Below, piece by piece: positions 31,255 to 44,051 of a stretch of 64,000 nt of DNA (its first letter is position 1; each line of letters opens with the position of its first letter). A program made the translations under genes and the position numbers. This DNA is from Tenrec ecaudatus (Eukaryota; Chordata; Mammalia; Afrosoricida; Tenrecidae). Below the pieces are notes generated by a model. The model saw only the letters and a program-made list of their open reading frames with translations, made no database searches and was not told the DNA's origin. Location of the stretch: the NCBI RefSeq assembly GCF_050624435.1, contig NC_134545.1, positions 88,130,063-88,194,062 on the forward strand, in the 5' to 3' direction.

Positions 31255-34249
31255 CTTTGCGGAAGGGGGGCTGCGATGCAGTAAAAGAGAGGTGGGTGGG
31301 CAGAGAAAGGGATGCATAGACAGATCTTGGGCCCCCAGTGATAGCCTTCAGTCCCTTCTTGGAAGGAACACAATCCTGTCATCTCCCCCAATCTATTCTT
31401 TGTCCTCCAAAGGGCTTTGACCTGGCTCTCTGTGTTCACCAAAGACCTCACCTCCAGTCCTGGGTTGATGCTCTGCCCACTCCCATCCCTGTGGGCCTCC
31501 GTGGCCCAGGTGCTCAGGGCAGACTCAGCCACCTAGCACAAAGCCCACAGGAGCCCGAGAGATACATCTGGTCCCTGGCTCTCGGCGGCCACTATCCATT
31601 CACATGGGGGAAGGAGCTGCAGAAGCCACCTCTCGACCCAGGAAGTCCCCGAGCTCTGTGACTACCGAGAAGGAAGCAGGCTCACTCTCCACAGGAGTGT
31701 CCCAGAGGTCCCTGTCTATCCTTGCCAGAGACGGCCGGCCCCACTTAGGGGGAGGAGAGAGGAGCGGTCAGTGGGAAGGGGGCCCTTGGGGTGGTGCTGT
31801 ACTAAGGACCGAGCCACAGAGGGGTTTGGTTGCTCAGGGGCTGGGGCTGATGAGTTGCTCCCAGGTCACTCTGGAAGGCAGTGCAGGGGGCTTTAGCAGG
31901 AACCGACCTGGATGCTGTGACCAGGGAAGTGAGAGAGGGCCCTGCCTGAGAACGAGGACGTGAAAGCAGGAGGGAAGCCCGGAGATGGGAGCAAGAGTCC
32001 GTGCTGATGAACATCTCATCTGAGCTCCTGGCTCCAGCTGGTCCCAGACCAAAGCTCCACTCCACACTTGGACTTCCTAATTCCATCAGTCAATGCACTT
32101 CCTGTCCTGTTGACCTCAGCTGGAGCTGGCTTTTAATCACTTGAGCTCAGAGTACCCGCACGCAAGCCCCCCTGAACCAGTGACCACTGAAGATCGTGGC
32201 CCCCGTCACAATCCAGGACTGCCGTCCTAAAGCCAAGTCACCAGGACCACTGCCACTGCAGCAGCAGCTGAGGACCGGTCTCCGCCCCCCCCCACCCCCC
32301 GCGCCATTCTGGGTCACGTGCTCACTTGCCAATGCCTGCTCACTGAGTCCCACACAGGACAGTGCCCTCAAAGTCACATGACTCCTCAGGGTCAAGTTCC
32401 AATGCCAAAGGCAGATGACCATGTTGGTTCTCACTCTCATCCAGACTCTCCCCAAACCGAGCTCCTGTGGGCCAATCAGGTGCCCTGAAGGCCCATCTCA
32501 GAGGGAGAGGTCTGCTTCCTAGAAGAAGGTTTCCCCAGGGAAAGGCTTGAGCCAGGCTGGGGACTTTGTTTTTATTGGGGTGGGTCCTTGGGACATGCCT
32601 CGAGGGCTATGCCAGCAGTCGTGTTAAGGATGCGCCAAATTCTCGCCCAGCCCTGCCTCTTTTTCCCCTCAAAGGTGTGTTCACTGCCAACTCTCGCTCC
32701 AGCTTTCTCCCCAATTCCAAGAGGAGAACGTGCCCCCCCCCCCCCCCCGTGCACGCCCAAGGTTTCCAGGAAAGCAGGCGACATGCGGTCTCCTGGGTGG
32801 CTTCTGAACCTTGACCTCCAGGGTCTGCATCACAACATCACCCTCAGAGGAAGTGAAGGAGCCAGGCCACCTCGGTGGGCACCTAGAAGGCTGTGGGAGG
32901 GCTTGCCTGGGGGGGGGGGTTTCTCTGCCTGTCAGTGTCCTTATCTGCTATGAAGAAGCAGGCCCACCACAGACGGACCTCCACTTGGCATGGGCCTTTT
33001 TCTAAAGCTCCGATTCATTCCCTTCGCTGCCGGTGGAGTCGATTCACCTCACCCTGCGATCATACATGGGGGGCTGGGAAACCTCCCAAGGGTATGCTGC
33101 TCCCTCCTTCCCCCTCGGTCCAAGAAATCTGGGGTAGGAAGGTGGACCAGAACTTGCTGGCAATGCCAATGGGCAAGGCAGGAGGGGCTTCTTGTGTACC
33201 TCGGTCTCCCAGGAATGCAGGGAAGAAGGTTAGGCAGGGGCTGGCAGAGGGGCTCACCTCGCACCTCAAGATGGGGGCATGTGTGCAAGGTGCAGGGGGG
33301 CACCTCAAACCACTCAGGGCCCTGGCTGTGCTCAGGCTCAGCATTAAGTCCTTTCCACCTCAGCAGCTCTACACCCACCACCCGCTGCTTCAGGGGAACC
33401 TGGGCCACGTCACTGGTCCCCACCCAGCATTCTCCTGTATCACCCACTGCCCAAGACTTGGGGCTGAGACCCTTTTGCAGTCCTTGCCCACCTTGCCTAA
33501 AAACACTGGTTAGAGACCAGAGCGTGGGGTTGTGTGACTTGAAATCTCTCCCTGCCCTGCTATCAGGCAGCAGCAGGGAAGGAGGCTGCAGAGATCAGTG
33601 GGGCTGTAGGCACCTCTTCCAGGCAAAGGCCCACACACCGCCCAGGTGGGCACGGGTGGACGTGGGCAGATGCGGGCCGGCTTTCTGCCCCAGCTCACAC
33701 AGACCTCCCAGGGACACTGGCATGCGTTGCCTGGCCGGGCCTCTCTGGGACTCGCCCTGGGCCTGCTCCCACCCACGGCTGCTGACAGGCCTCTCCCACA
33801 TGCCAACAGCTCAAACGGCAGTGACGGCAACTGGGGCGCCAACCAAAGTCCCTGCTGCTTCAGAGAGGCACACTGAACCTGAGCCCTCGGTGTGGCCCAG
33901 CTGGCAGAGCCCAGGCCCAGCTGGAGAGGGTAGTGGTGGTGTTCCCAAGCTCATCTCCAATGTGGGCAGGTCTTCCCATGTTCATACAGCCTGGCGGTGG
34001 TATGCTGGGGCCCAGTGTGGACAAAGGTTAGGGGGTTCTGAGTACCCAGGAGGGGAGGTATGCACACATTCTCTTCATGGTGTGGGTGGCGAGTCGAGGC
34101 ACCGGGAAAAGAACCAGCCTTCCCTGCTAGCTCTGGCTAATCTAATCCTACCTGTACCCGCTGTCTGTCAGCCTCACAAGTCAGCTCACACTGAGCCTGC
34201 CTGAGTGAGCTTATTCCCTGGGCGGCCAGCAGGCAGGTGAGGACACGGA

Positions 34250-34400
34250 GACGTGGCACAGTCTGGATCCCATCTGGACCACCTCTGGACTCTGTGGCCT
34301 CAGGGAAGCAACTGAGCCTTTCTGAGCCTCTGCTTCCTTATCGGTAAAACGGCAGTGTCATCTACCTTGCAGGTCACTGTGAGGAGCAGTGGAGACACAG
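34250..34400 (+). mobile_element. MIR element
   Basis: 'ggactctgtggcctcagggaagcaactgagcctttctgagcctctgcttccttatcggtaaaacggcagtgtcatctacc' is a clear MIR body. Confidence 0.75.
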
Positions 34401-36104
34401 AACAATGCAGGGGTTCCAGTCCCACTCAACGGACATGCTGGGACATACTTAAAAAGGATACATGAGGGCAGCTAGGGGACAGCCTGGGCGACCTCCTTTC
34501 CCAGGCCTGCACAGATGGATTCACATTCCAAGCTGGCCTCCATGGGCCCTCCCCTCTCATCCTCCCAACCTCCTCTGCTGAGAAGGCAGTCAGTGAGGAG
34601 GACTTAGCCTTGGGGACCTTGGAGGTACAGCTCTGGGCCTTGCCCCACCTGGAGCAAAGAGGGAGAGAAAACAAGGATGCAAGGAAATGGCCCAAAGGCC
34701 TGATTGCTTGCAAGAACCTCAGCTTCCACGACCCTGAGACCTAGAAGCACTAGATGGTACCCGGCTTCTGCAGGGGGGTGGGGGGCGCGTGACAGCTCTG
34801 AAAGGGATCCCGTTGGAAGGATTTGCAGAGTGGGAGGAACATGTGGGAACAAAACTCAAAAATCCTAAAAAACAAACAAATAAACAACCAAAACACCCAG
34901 GCTTTCTGGGGTAGAACCTCTGAGGTTACAGTCCCCAGGTACCCTTCAAACCTGGGACTAAATTCACCAGGGATGGCTCAACTTTTGGCCAGACGGATGG
35001 CAGCCTACAGGGTGAACCAGGTGCCACCAGGAAGGTGTGGGCACACACCTTGGCACAGTGCAAGCACACATGAGAGCAAAAGGGCAGTGCTTGCCCAGGG
35101 AGTGAGATCTGGAAGCAGGAGGGGTGGGAGAGGAGGATGGTAGGGGTGGGACGGACTGAGGGGGGCGGGGACTGCAGCCCCGCTTGGGCAGCAGTCAATA
35201 TCACAAACTGTATCATGGATCATCCACCGGAAACCAGTTTAGTCTGTACACTCCCACCCAAATGACCCCCCCCACAAAAAAAGTTTAAAACAATAAATAG
35301 AGGACTTAGCCTGGGCCTCATGCAGTAGCCACAGCTGTGTCCAGATGGGGTGGATGTGCCCCGGCTGTCAGCTGTTTTCCAGGCAGAAAGGGGTAGGCCG
35401 AGAACCTCGTGGCAGGATATGGTGAGGATCCCCTACCCTCCAGAGGTCTAGGCGGGCTGGCAGACCCCCTTAGTATGGCCCTCAGCCTGGTCTGACAGCC
35501 CGGTCTGGGGGCCTGCTCGTCCTGGCCACCAGGCAATTCCCCCCCACCCACCCACTGAGTGCCTGGACCTCAGATGTCTCCTCCTCCGGGAAGGAGGGGA
35601 GGAGAAGGGCCATCATGCAATCCCCCACCGTTGAGGGTCCCTGAAGCCTGGCCATAATGCAATCCACCACTGTTTGGCCCAAAGGGGCCAAACCCCCTGA
35701 AAGCTGCTTCATCTTCCCTGTGAGGACCACATCTCCAGAGGCAGAATGGACAGAGGGGGAATGGGAGAGGGGAAGGGACTAAAGCAGGCAGAAGAGGACA
35801 GCAGGAAGTGACAGGCACTCCCAGGCCACTGCTGTCCACCAGGGTGTCCAGATTACAATGGCCTCCTTAATGAGGGAGGGTAATGAGTTCAGCAGGGCCA
35901 GAATGGGGCCAGCTGCTCACAATTAGGATGTTAATAAAGCTCTCTGAGGTCACAGCTCAGCCTAGGACATATCAGCTTGGGGGGCGGGCGTGTTAGGGCG
36001 CAGACTCAGCCCCGCCTCCTCCCTGTAAATCCTCCATCCTTTCAGAGGCCTTCCTGATTTGCCCATCTCCCCGGCTGGCCGGCCAGATCTGATCCACAGA
36101 CAAT

Positions 36105-36200
36105 CCTGACAAACCTAGGTTCAAATCTCACCTCTACCACTCTCTAGTTGGGGGGGTCACCACCCGTTTTCTCACTGGCATATGAGGAGAACAATGGGGC
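36105..36200 (+). mobile_element. MIR fragment
   Basis: 'aggttcaaatctcacctctaccactctctagttg..ttttctcactggcatatgaggagaacaatggggcc' follows the MIR core and 3' part. Confidence 0.6.
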
Positions 36201-36424
36201 CTGCAAAGAACATCCCACGCTGAGAACTCGGCTCCCCTCCACCCATCTCCCAGCAGCCAGCCAGCAAGTCTTGGGGTGAGGGCTGACCGGCGGATTCAGA
36301 TGGCCGCTTGCGCTTCAGGTCCCTCAGTGTAACCGGCACAGCACTGAGATAGAATCCAGCAGCCTCCAGGCTATTTCCCGGTGCCTCCAAGTTACGCCAA
36401 TTAGCTCAGAGCTAAGCCTCTGTG

Positions 36425-36612
36425 AGGGGCCCTGGTGGATTACGTTGGGCTGACAACTGCAAGGTCAGCAGTTCGAACCCGCCAGCCACTCAGTCGGAGA
36501 GAGATGAGGCTTTCTCCTCTTGTAAGGATTTGCAGCCTTGGAAGGCCACTCGGGCGGGTCTACCTTGTCTTCCAGTGTCCCTCTGAGTCGGGAACCCACT
36601 CCATGGCAAAGA
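36425..36612 (+). mobile_element. AfroSINE-like element with intact B box
   Basis: The sequence starts 'ggggccctggtggattacgttgggctgac..aaggtcagcagttcgaacccgccagcc'. The B box AGTTCGAACCC (36470-36480) fits the RNA polymerase III consensus. The 'ttgtaaggatttgcagccttggaagg' and 'gagtcgggaacccactcc' blocks follow. Confidence 0.85.
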
Positions 36613-36996
36613 AATAAAATCCCAGACATCACATATTTTCTGCTCGTGCTAAGTGCCCTCAGGCCCTCAGTCACAATGACCTGCTGCCCCCAAAGGACTC
36701 TGTTCTCAATTTGCACCAGGCTTACAGTTTTGTCCTCTCTGGAGGGTGGCACCTTTAGGGTGATACCTCCTCAGAGAAGGTCTGGGAAAAGGGGTGGGTT
36801 GAGAACATGTGGGCAGCGAATGGACCACATCTTACGTGGTAACACCTTGTCCTGGACCCAGCCTGACCCATGCCTTTGAGGCTTCTTCCTGGTTAAAGCC
36901 TCTAAGAAGCTGGAAACGCAAGCTGCTCATGGTGTGCTGTGCCTTTAAGAACAGTGAAAGGCGGCCACCCTGAGCCAAGCCGCCACCCCGCCACCA

Positions 36997-37049
36997 CCAC
37001 CCTCACCCCCCCCCACCACCCCCCCCCACCCCCCCCCCACCCCCCCCCG
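36997..37049. repeat. C-rich low-complexity tract
   Basis: C runs broken by single A (CCCCACC-type) over about 50 bp. G-rich on the - strand, so quadruplex formation is possible in the SH3PXD2A pre-mRNA. Confidence 0.85.
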
Positions 37050-37678
37050 TCAGGAGGCTCAGTCACTACAGCTTCTGCCAACACACTCCAACTCCCAGGG
37101 CCCTGGCCTCCTGGGAATTGGGAAGAGCCCCGCCTCCGGCCTCATCCGTGGACTAGCCCCACCTCTGGGTCCACTCTGCTCAGTGGTCTAAGCCTTCTCT
37201 TCCCGATGGGACTCAACAGGACCCATCCTCCCCCAGGGTCTTAGATCACTCCCTGGGCGGCTGAAGTCTGGATTCCAAGACCATTAGCACAGGCTGCTAC
37301 GTCACCCTGAGTCCAAGACAGCAAGGCCGGGGCTGCCAATCTCCCCACCCCCCATTCCCCAACCTCGCTGACGTCAGAGGTGCTTGGTTGAGTGCCCATG
37401 GGCCTGGGCAGGCAGAAGCATGCTGAGTGTGGGCTTGGCCACAGGAGAGGGGCATGGGGAAGGCCTGACAAATGGGCACGTGCAGGCCGAGAGGGGCCCA
37501 TGGTGAAGTGACGGGTGGAGGAGTCGAGGTTTGAAGCTGAAGGCTCTGGAGCCAGGCTGCTGGTGTGAAGCCCAGCTCAGCTTCCTCACCTGTGAAAGGG
37601 ACTGAGCCGCCGTGGCTACAGGTCCCTGAGTGATGAACCGTGCTGAGGGGAGGCGGGGCTCCTGCCCAAAGAATCCCA

Positions 37679-37772
37679 CCTCGCTGCCACTGGGTGGATG
37701 CCGACCCACAGCGACCCTGTGCTCCACAAGGCAGAACTGCCCCTGCGAGTTTCTGAGACCACAACTGTTCAT
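37679..37772 (-). mobile_element. Partial AfroSINE-like element (reverse)
   Basis: Tail and body only: 'tgccactgggtggatgccgacccacagcgaccctgtgc..gcagaactgcccctgcgagtttctgagaccacaactg'. It is cut short before the tRNA head. Confidence 0.75.
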
Positions 37773-37795
37773 TGGATGGGGAACTCCCCCCGCAA

Positions 37796-37958
37796 CCCCC
37801 AACTCCAAGCTCACTGCCATTGCCAGAGTTGGTGCTGGCTCATAGAGACCCTGTAGGACAGGGTGGAAGAGTCCCGGTGGATTTCTGAAATGGGCTAACT
37901 GTTTACAGGAGTGGAAAGCGCCGTCTTTCTATTGTGGAGTGGCTGGTGGTTTCCACAG
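37796..37958 (-). mobile_element. AfroSINE-like element (reverse), tandem with the previous one
   Basis: A second copy follows within 25 bp: 'cactgccattgccagagttggtgctggctcatagagaccctgtaggacaggg..ggatttctgaaatgg..ggagtggaaagcgccg..ggctggtggtt'. The head is missing. Confidence 0.75.
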
Positions 37959-38978
37959 TGCACCTTGCAGATGGCAGCCTAACTTGTAAGCACCGCACCC
38001 CGTCTCCCTGTGCAGCTGTGAAACGTGCTGATCGGTGCCCCGTGCTCAGAGCAGCACCTGGGCTCCTCGTGAGCGCTCCAAGCCAGCAGCTGCTGTCAGA
38101 GTGTGAAGGGCAAACAAAGGGGGACTTGACAGAGGGAGCCAAGCCTGCTATGCCTGGTGCTGGGAGGGCCAGGGTGGCAGGCAAGCCCAGGTGAACTGAG
38201 TCTCAGACAAAGAAAGATGCCCTTTCTGGTGCTGTTGTCCTCTGGCCTTGACCTCCGAAGGCTTCTCGTGGAAGCACATGGGTCTGGTTCTGCGGCAGGT
38301 ATACGTGGTTGTAGACGCCCAGAGGAACCTGAGGAGCCAGGAGAGGCTTCCTCGACGTGGGCTGAACCTCAGGTGAGCTCCGGAGAGGAACAGTGTGAGT
38401 GAAGGCAGGGCGGGTGCTCAATCCACGGATGCCGGAGCGGCTTCCTCGGAGGGCTTTCCCCAGGGAAGGTGAGAGAGGCCCTGTCCTTTAGTCACTCCCC
38501 CCCACCTTATATATAAAGCAGAGAAGGGCCACAGGGCCCCTGGGGGCAGCAGGTCACTGGGAAAGGAGATGGGAGGAGGGCACAGGGAGAGGGCAGCTGC
38601 ACTGTGGGCAGGGGAGGCAGGGGGTTGATGTCCCTCACCGAATGCGCACGATCTGTTGGACGGACAACCTGCTTGCTCTGTACACTTTCGCCTAAATCGC
38701 ACAAAACCATTAAACATCACTTTTTAAAAGTAAAAAACGTGAGTAAGAAGATGCCAGCCAAGTTAGAGTCTAACAAGATGCTGTCAATGAGGCAAGCAAG
38801 GGGAAGTCCCTGGAGAGATGTTCTGAGCTGACGGAAGGGTGGTTGCCATGGTAGAGGGAGGGAGGGAGGGGTGTAGACCTTTTGTGTCCAGTGCACTGGG
38901 CCTCCAAGGGGTTCCAAGCGTGTGCCAGAGAACTGAGCCCGCTGAATTTCCACAGCTGGTTTCTAGGAAGTAGAACAC

Positions 38979-39136
38979 CAGGGGCTACCTATTGGGCTGA
39001 TAACCTCAAGGCCAGCAGTTCAAAACCACCAGTTGCTCCGAGGGGGCAAAGGTAGGCTTTCTACTCCCGCCCAGAAGGGCAGTCTGGGAAATCCACAGGG
39101 ACAGTTCCACCATCCTAGAGGACCTGATGGCAGTTT
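38979..39136 (+). mobile_element. AfroSINE-like element
   Basis: 'aggggctacctattgggctgataacctcaaggccagcagttcaaaaccacc..gctttctactcccgcccag..ggaaatccacagggacagttccacc'. The 'ctttctactcccg' block is the tenrec-type variant. Confidence 0.8.
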
Positions 39137-40894
39137 GTCAATAACCCACCCCCCAACCCCACTTTGGCTGGCTCTCCCAAGTGCCTTTGGGTAACTGCAC
39201 CACCCTGGTTCAGGCCAGGAAGTTACATGCCCAGAAGTGAGCCCCGAGGGAAAGCAAACAATGCTAGGGGGGAACAAATGGGGTGTTGTCCCTTTAGTCT
39301 TGGAAAGCCTCTGGTGGGGGGTGGGGGTGGGAAAGAGGGTGAGACTGAGTGAGTTGACAGGGAGCTCCTGCCAGGCCTCTATCAGCCCTGAGGACACAGA
39401 GGTGGGGCAACATGAAGGTCCCAACTTCCAAGGAAGAGAGAAGTGAATTCCAAATGAGCACGCTCAGCACGGCTCCTGGTCATGGGAAGCTCGGGCTGGC
39501 TGCTCCAAGGGCTGGAGCCTCTGGAAGGGGATTAAGCACTTCCTGAAACAGTGCTGATGAGGGCTCGGTGTCCAGGACCAGGGCCAGACCACCAGGGATG
39601 CCGGCAGCCTGGATGGCTGAGGCAGCCCCGGAGCAGAGTCCTCCTGGGTCTCTCAGGAACCAAACTCCCCTCCTGGGGATTCGGGAACTGTGGTTGCAGA
39701 CTTAAGGACACAAGGGCCCTCAGCCAGCGGGCGTGGTGGTTCCCGGGGACCACCTGGAAGCAGGTTTCCTGGGGACCCTGTCCTGCTGGATGCTGTCCTC
39801 AGTCCCAGGAGGAGAAAAGGATGCTGTGTTGGTGGCACCATGTCCTTCTACAAAGATGTGCCGGGACCGGGAGCCAAACACGGATCCCCACAGATGGTGA
39901 CCACAGGCCAAATCTGACAAGATGGGAAGTATTAATGGAGAGACGAAAGGACACGGCGTACACGGCAATTGTGTACTTTACCCACCCCCTTTGGGGAGAG
40001 AGCAGGAGGTGCTATTAATAATTAAGCCGGAGGAAGAGGTACATGTGCACGGGCAGTATCTCGGGTATTCAGGTTGCACGGGGCACCTACTTGGCCATGG
40101 AGGTGAGAACAGCCCAGACATGTTGGCCACCCAGGATACAACCATCGGCTTCTCAGTGCCTGGCCCGAAGAAGAAGAGTGCATTAAAATCAAAGCGGTCA
40201 AGAGACAGAACCCCAAAGAACTAGGGACCCCCATGGACCCCACTGCTGCTGCCACTGCCAACCCCTCTGCAAGGGATCATAAGAAGAGGTCTTGGATAGA
40301 GTGTGGGTGGGGGGAGGGAGGGATGACAATGTGCAGCAAAACCCCTAATCACAAGAGACCAGGCTTCCAGGTCTGCTAGAGCCTGGTGGGACCCCTGAGA
40401 CTCCCCCCCCCCAGCTCACCCCCCTTCAGACCTGTAGCTGCACTCGCCTTGGAGAAAGGCCCCTAAGGATGAGAAAGCACCAGTGAGGCGCCTGTTCCCA
40501 GAACGAGGGTCCAGGAGCAGGGCAGCATCTGCCCAGGGTCAAGTGGAAGCAGGAAGAAGTAGGAAGCAGGAAGGAAGGAGGAAGCATGGAAGCAGGAGGC
40601 CACTGCCCCACGACGGGGCTTGCACAAAACAACCCCTGCAGTTGGAGAACCCATCTGCTTTGTCCCCTTTCACCTCAAATCACAGTAAAGAGAAAGTGGG
40701 TGGGGGTTGTCAGTTCAATAAGCCCCCTCCCGGCGAGCGACCCACCCAAGGCACCCGGGGCTAAGTGGCAGGCGGCTCAAACGTCTTCATCGATGCCTGG
40801 TGCCTTCATGAATTCACGCGTTAAGCACTGGCTCTGACAGGTGTTCATTTCAGCCACACCAGATGAAGCCTGCCATTCATTACACTCGAGACAG

Positions 40895-41015
40895 AAGTTA
40901 TTGGTCGTTGCCGCTGCCGAGAACGGAACCACCTGCCAGGTCCTGGGCCGTCCTCGCAATTGTCCCTACGTTTGAGCCCATTGCTGCAGCCACGGTGTCA
41001 CGCCATCTAGTAGTG
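40895..41015 (-). mobile_element. RTE-type LINE 3' fragment (reverse)
   Basis: 'cacctgccaggtcctgggccgtcctcgcaattgtccctacgtttgagcccattgctgcagccacggtgtcacgccatc' matches, in reverse, the afrotherian RTE LINE that shares its tail with AfroSINE. Family named from memory. Confidence 0.5.
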
Positions 41016-42717
41016 TCTGCTATCAGTTCCCCACATTTCAACATGGCAGATGAGCAGGAGATCCCATGCCACCCCCGCCCCGCCCTGCTTCGCCTCCACC
41101 TGCTCTTCAGGAGGGGTGGGGCTCAGCTTACACAGGCTGGTCCTCCATTCTGAGGAGTGGAGCACAGCTGGATTTCAGATCCCACCCCCAAGTAGCCCAG
41201 TTGTCCCCCACCCCGCCAAGCCCTCATGGCAGGGCCGTCCCAGGCTGAGAGAAGTTTCTAGGCCAGAGTCTCATCCAAGGGCCGGGCCAGAGAAGAGCGA
41301 CTTTGGATCAGCATTTTTCAAACCTCAGCTATTTCCACACGACACGCAACGCTCGCCATGTCCTTGAACTACGCACGCTGTGGTTGACACGAATGCAGAA
41401 GCAGAATCTGCAAAAGCCACAACCCGGTGTCAGGCAGGCGGGACCCTACCAGGGAAGGCTGAAAACGAGACAATTTCCACAAGCAGGGAGTGACAGAACA
41501 GTGGTCACGCCGCTCTCGGTCCAAGGAGGAACACTTGGGAGGGCTGGGCAGCCAAGTCCGTTCTGGAATGTTCCGGCCCTCGAAGTTCTTCTCTGGAGCT
41601 TTGAAGCGGTGTGTAGGCTTCGCTTTTAAACTTAGAGCAAATTTGTTGTGGAAACTGTTATCACATCGCTGCAAACACACGACGAGGCTCGCCGGCCTCA
41701 GGCGTGGCAGCACGTACACAGAGAAAGCAATGTGCAGGTCTGAGCAGGTGTCCCGCTGGGCACCCTGAGGCCGCGCCTGTGTGCACCCACTCCTCGTCGG
41801 GTCACGAGGGGATGCAAGGCCTTAAGCGACCCGCCGTTTCCAGTGGACACCAAGATGAAACAGGAGCAATCTCAGCTTTAAAGACGGGCTCGATAAACAA
41901 GACAAACCACTCCCCAATTTGTCCGGGGCCTCCCTCCCTCTCCCCCCGCCCCCCCTGACTTCATTTCTGGGGAATCTTAAATAGAGGGCTTGCTGCAGCG
42001 TGTGCCGCCTGACGTCAGCAGCGCTCTGCCGGCACAGAGCCTTCTGTCTGTGGTGTGGGGAGCCGCCACGCTGAATGTCCCTGCTTTTCCGGGCTCCTTT
42101 CCCAGCTGGAATGCAGGAGCCACTGGTGTCACCCGAGGCGGCTGTGGGAGACGGAGGGTGCCCCGGAGGGACTGCCCCTTTTAGGGGCCCTAACTGTGCG
42201 TTTCCCAAGCTTCGGGGGATCTGGGGCAGCAGGCGGCCCATGAGCCTATTGGGAAAGCACCTGTTCGCTGGCGTGGGCTTAGTGCCTGCATCAGGGTTTA
42301 AGGAAAACCTCAAGCGAACACATGTATTTTAAAAACGCATCTTCCCGTGCTACGGGAAATGAAAGTAAACTAGCCTCCAGTCCTGGCCATCATAGTGACA
42401 CCTGGAGAGAAGACATGCTCAGGCTTGGAGGTGGGAGGCCAATTAGTTTACCATCTGAAACTCAGTTTCTTCATCTGATGAACGGACACAGAGCCGCTGG
42501 CCTTATTTGTGCCCGCCCCTGCAGCCCGCCCCCCGCCCTCCAGTGGATCCAAGATTGTTGTTCGGTGCTCGGAGCAGGCACTGACCCAGGGAGACCTGTG
42601 TGTAACAGACCAAAACAGTGCTCCGACCTGCACAATTGTTGCTGTCATAGATTGGGGGGGGGGTGCTGGGGGGCAAGGCTTTGGGATGTTTCCATCTTGG
42701 AGCATGGGCTCATGTAA

Positions 42718-42783
42718 ATGAGTACCACTAAACTGTACACCGGAAGAATGCTGAATGTGCAAGTGTTATGTTATATTTCTACA
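42718..42783 (+). mobile_element. L1 3'UTR end
   Basis: 'accactaaactgtacaccggaagaatgctgaatgtgcaagtgttatgttatatttctac' is the classic mammalian L1M 3' end. Confidence 0.65.
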
Positions 42784-42792
42784 AGCCCCACA

Positions 42793-43168
42793 CCAGAACC
42801 ACGGCCATGGAGTTGACTCCGACACACCACATCCCTACAGGACAGGGTAGAACCACCCCGGTGGGTTTCTGAGCTTCACGGGGCTGCTAACCACAAGGTC
42901 AGCAGTTCCAATCTACCAGCCTCTCTGCTGGACAAAGGCGGGGCTTTCTACTCCCGTGAACAGTTACAGCCTTGGAAACCCACAGGGGCGCTTCTACTCT
43001 GCCATCTCGGGAACCTATGGTGGGAATCTGCTCAGGGGCAGCAAGCTGGGTGGTGATTTGTTAAAGTCTCTACGGGAATAGAAAGCCTCATCTCTCACAC
43101 AGCTGATTTCCGACTTCTGACCTTGCGGTTAGCAGCTCAATGTACAACCTCTATGCCTCCAGGGGTCC
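42793..43168 (-). mobile_element. Reverse AfroSINE interrupted by another SINE
   Basis: Its tail and body lie at 42793-42876 ('gccatggagttgactccgac..gacagggtagaac..gtgggtttctgag'). The rest resumes at about 43066-43168 ('tctctacgggaatagaaagcctcatctctc..cttctgaccttgcggttagcagctcaatg..tgcctccaggggtcc'). The middle is a forward SINE. Confidence 0.8.
42877..43065 (+). mobile_element. AfroSINE inserted inside the reverse copy
   Basis: 'ggggctgctaaccacaaggtcagcagttccaatctaccagcc..gaggctttctactcccgtgaacagttacagccttggaaacccacaggggcg'. It is 5'-truncated. It must be younger than the element it splits. Confidence 0.75.
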
Positions 43169-44013
43169 TTACACATATCCATACACGCACCGAGACCACC
43201 ACTTAGCGTGTTTAACACAATCTGCTATACACACATAAGTATAGACATGCATATTTAAAACAATAAACCTGCAAAGAAGGATCGTCTCTAGATTGGTAGG
43301 GAGATGCAGGCGGGGGTGATCATGGAAATATTTTGGGGAACAGATAGGATGCCTAACTTTTGCCCAGATACAGCTTACAGCCCAGACTGGATGGTGGACC
43401 ATCTCTGGCGAGAGACGCGGCAAATGAACACAAAAGAAATGGATCACAGTTAACCCTCCCACTATGCACGTGGGCTCTGAAGTGCCATCTCCATTCTCCA
43501 GGTACGGCATCTGGGGGATGGGGTGTCTGTGTTGCAGATGGGGTATAGTTGTGAGGGGATGGAGAAGGGGCTCAGCTACCCCCAGGCCTATCAGGCTTTC
43601 AGATGCACCTGGGCCTTCCAAGCCACCACCTTTGTAGAGCTGCCATCTACCTGAGCCCCCGACCCTTTGCACTTCTACAGCAGCCTCACCTGAGGCTGGG
43701 CTTGGCCATGACCCTGTGGGAGACCAGGAGCTTCTTGAGGGGAAAGACCAAGTCTTATTGAGGATCCTCCTGTCGAAACCCTGCCTGTCTGGTGCTCAGT
43801 GAACACTAGCTGCAATGTCGCACACTGGAGGGCAGATGGGCTCAAAGTCCCCCTCAGTGCCTCCTGCTGCCCTTGCCCTCTCACACCCGGCTCCTGGGCT
43901 CAGGGGCTGGACCTCTCGCCAGCTCCCAGTCCTCTGGCCCCTGGGTTTTCTGCCCTGCTAGAACCCTGGGCTAGGAACTCAGCCTAGGGCAGCCTCTCCT
44001 CCTCCTGGCCCCC

Positions 44014-44051
44014 ATTCATCTCATCTCATCTCATCTCATCTCATCTCATCT
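44014..44051. repeat. (TCATC)n pentanucleotide repeat
   Basis: Seven tandem TCATC units, nearly perfect, so the repeat is recent or polymorphic. Confidence 0.93.

Noticed and set aside
33022-33058. SINE tail fragment ('gctgccggtggagtcgattc')
   Set aside because: It resembles an AfroSINE tail but is too short to support a call.
36425-36500. tRNA gene
   Set aside because: A tRNA-like A/B box is present but the sequence is the head of an AfroSINE, with the SINE body following and no proper cloverleaf.
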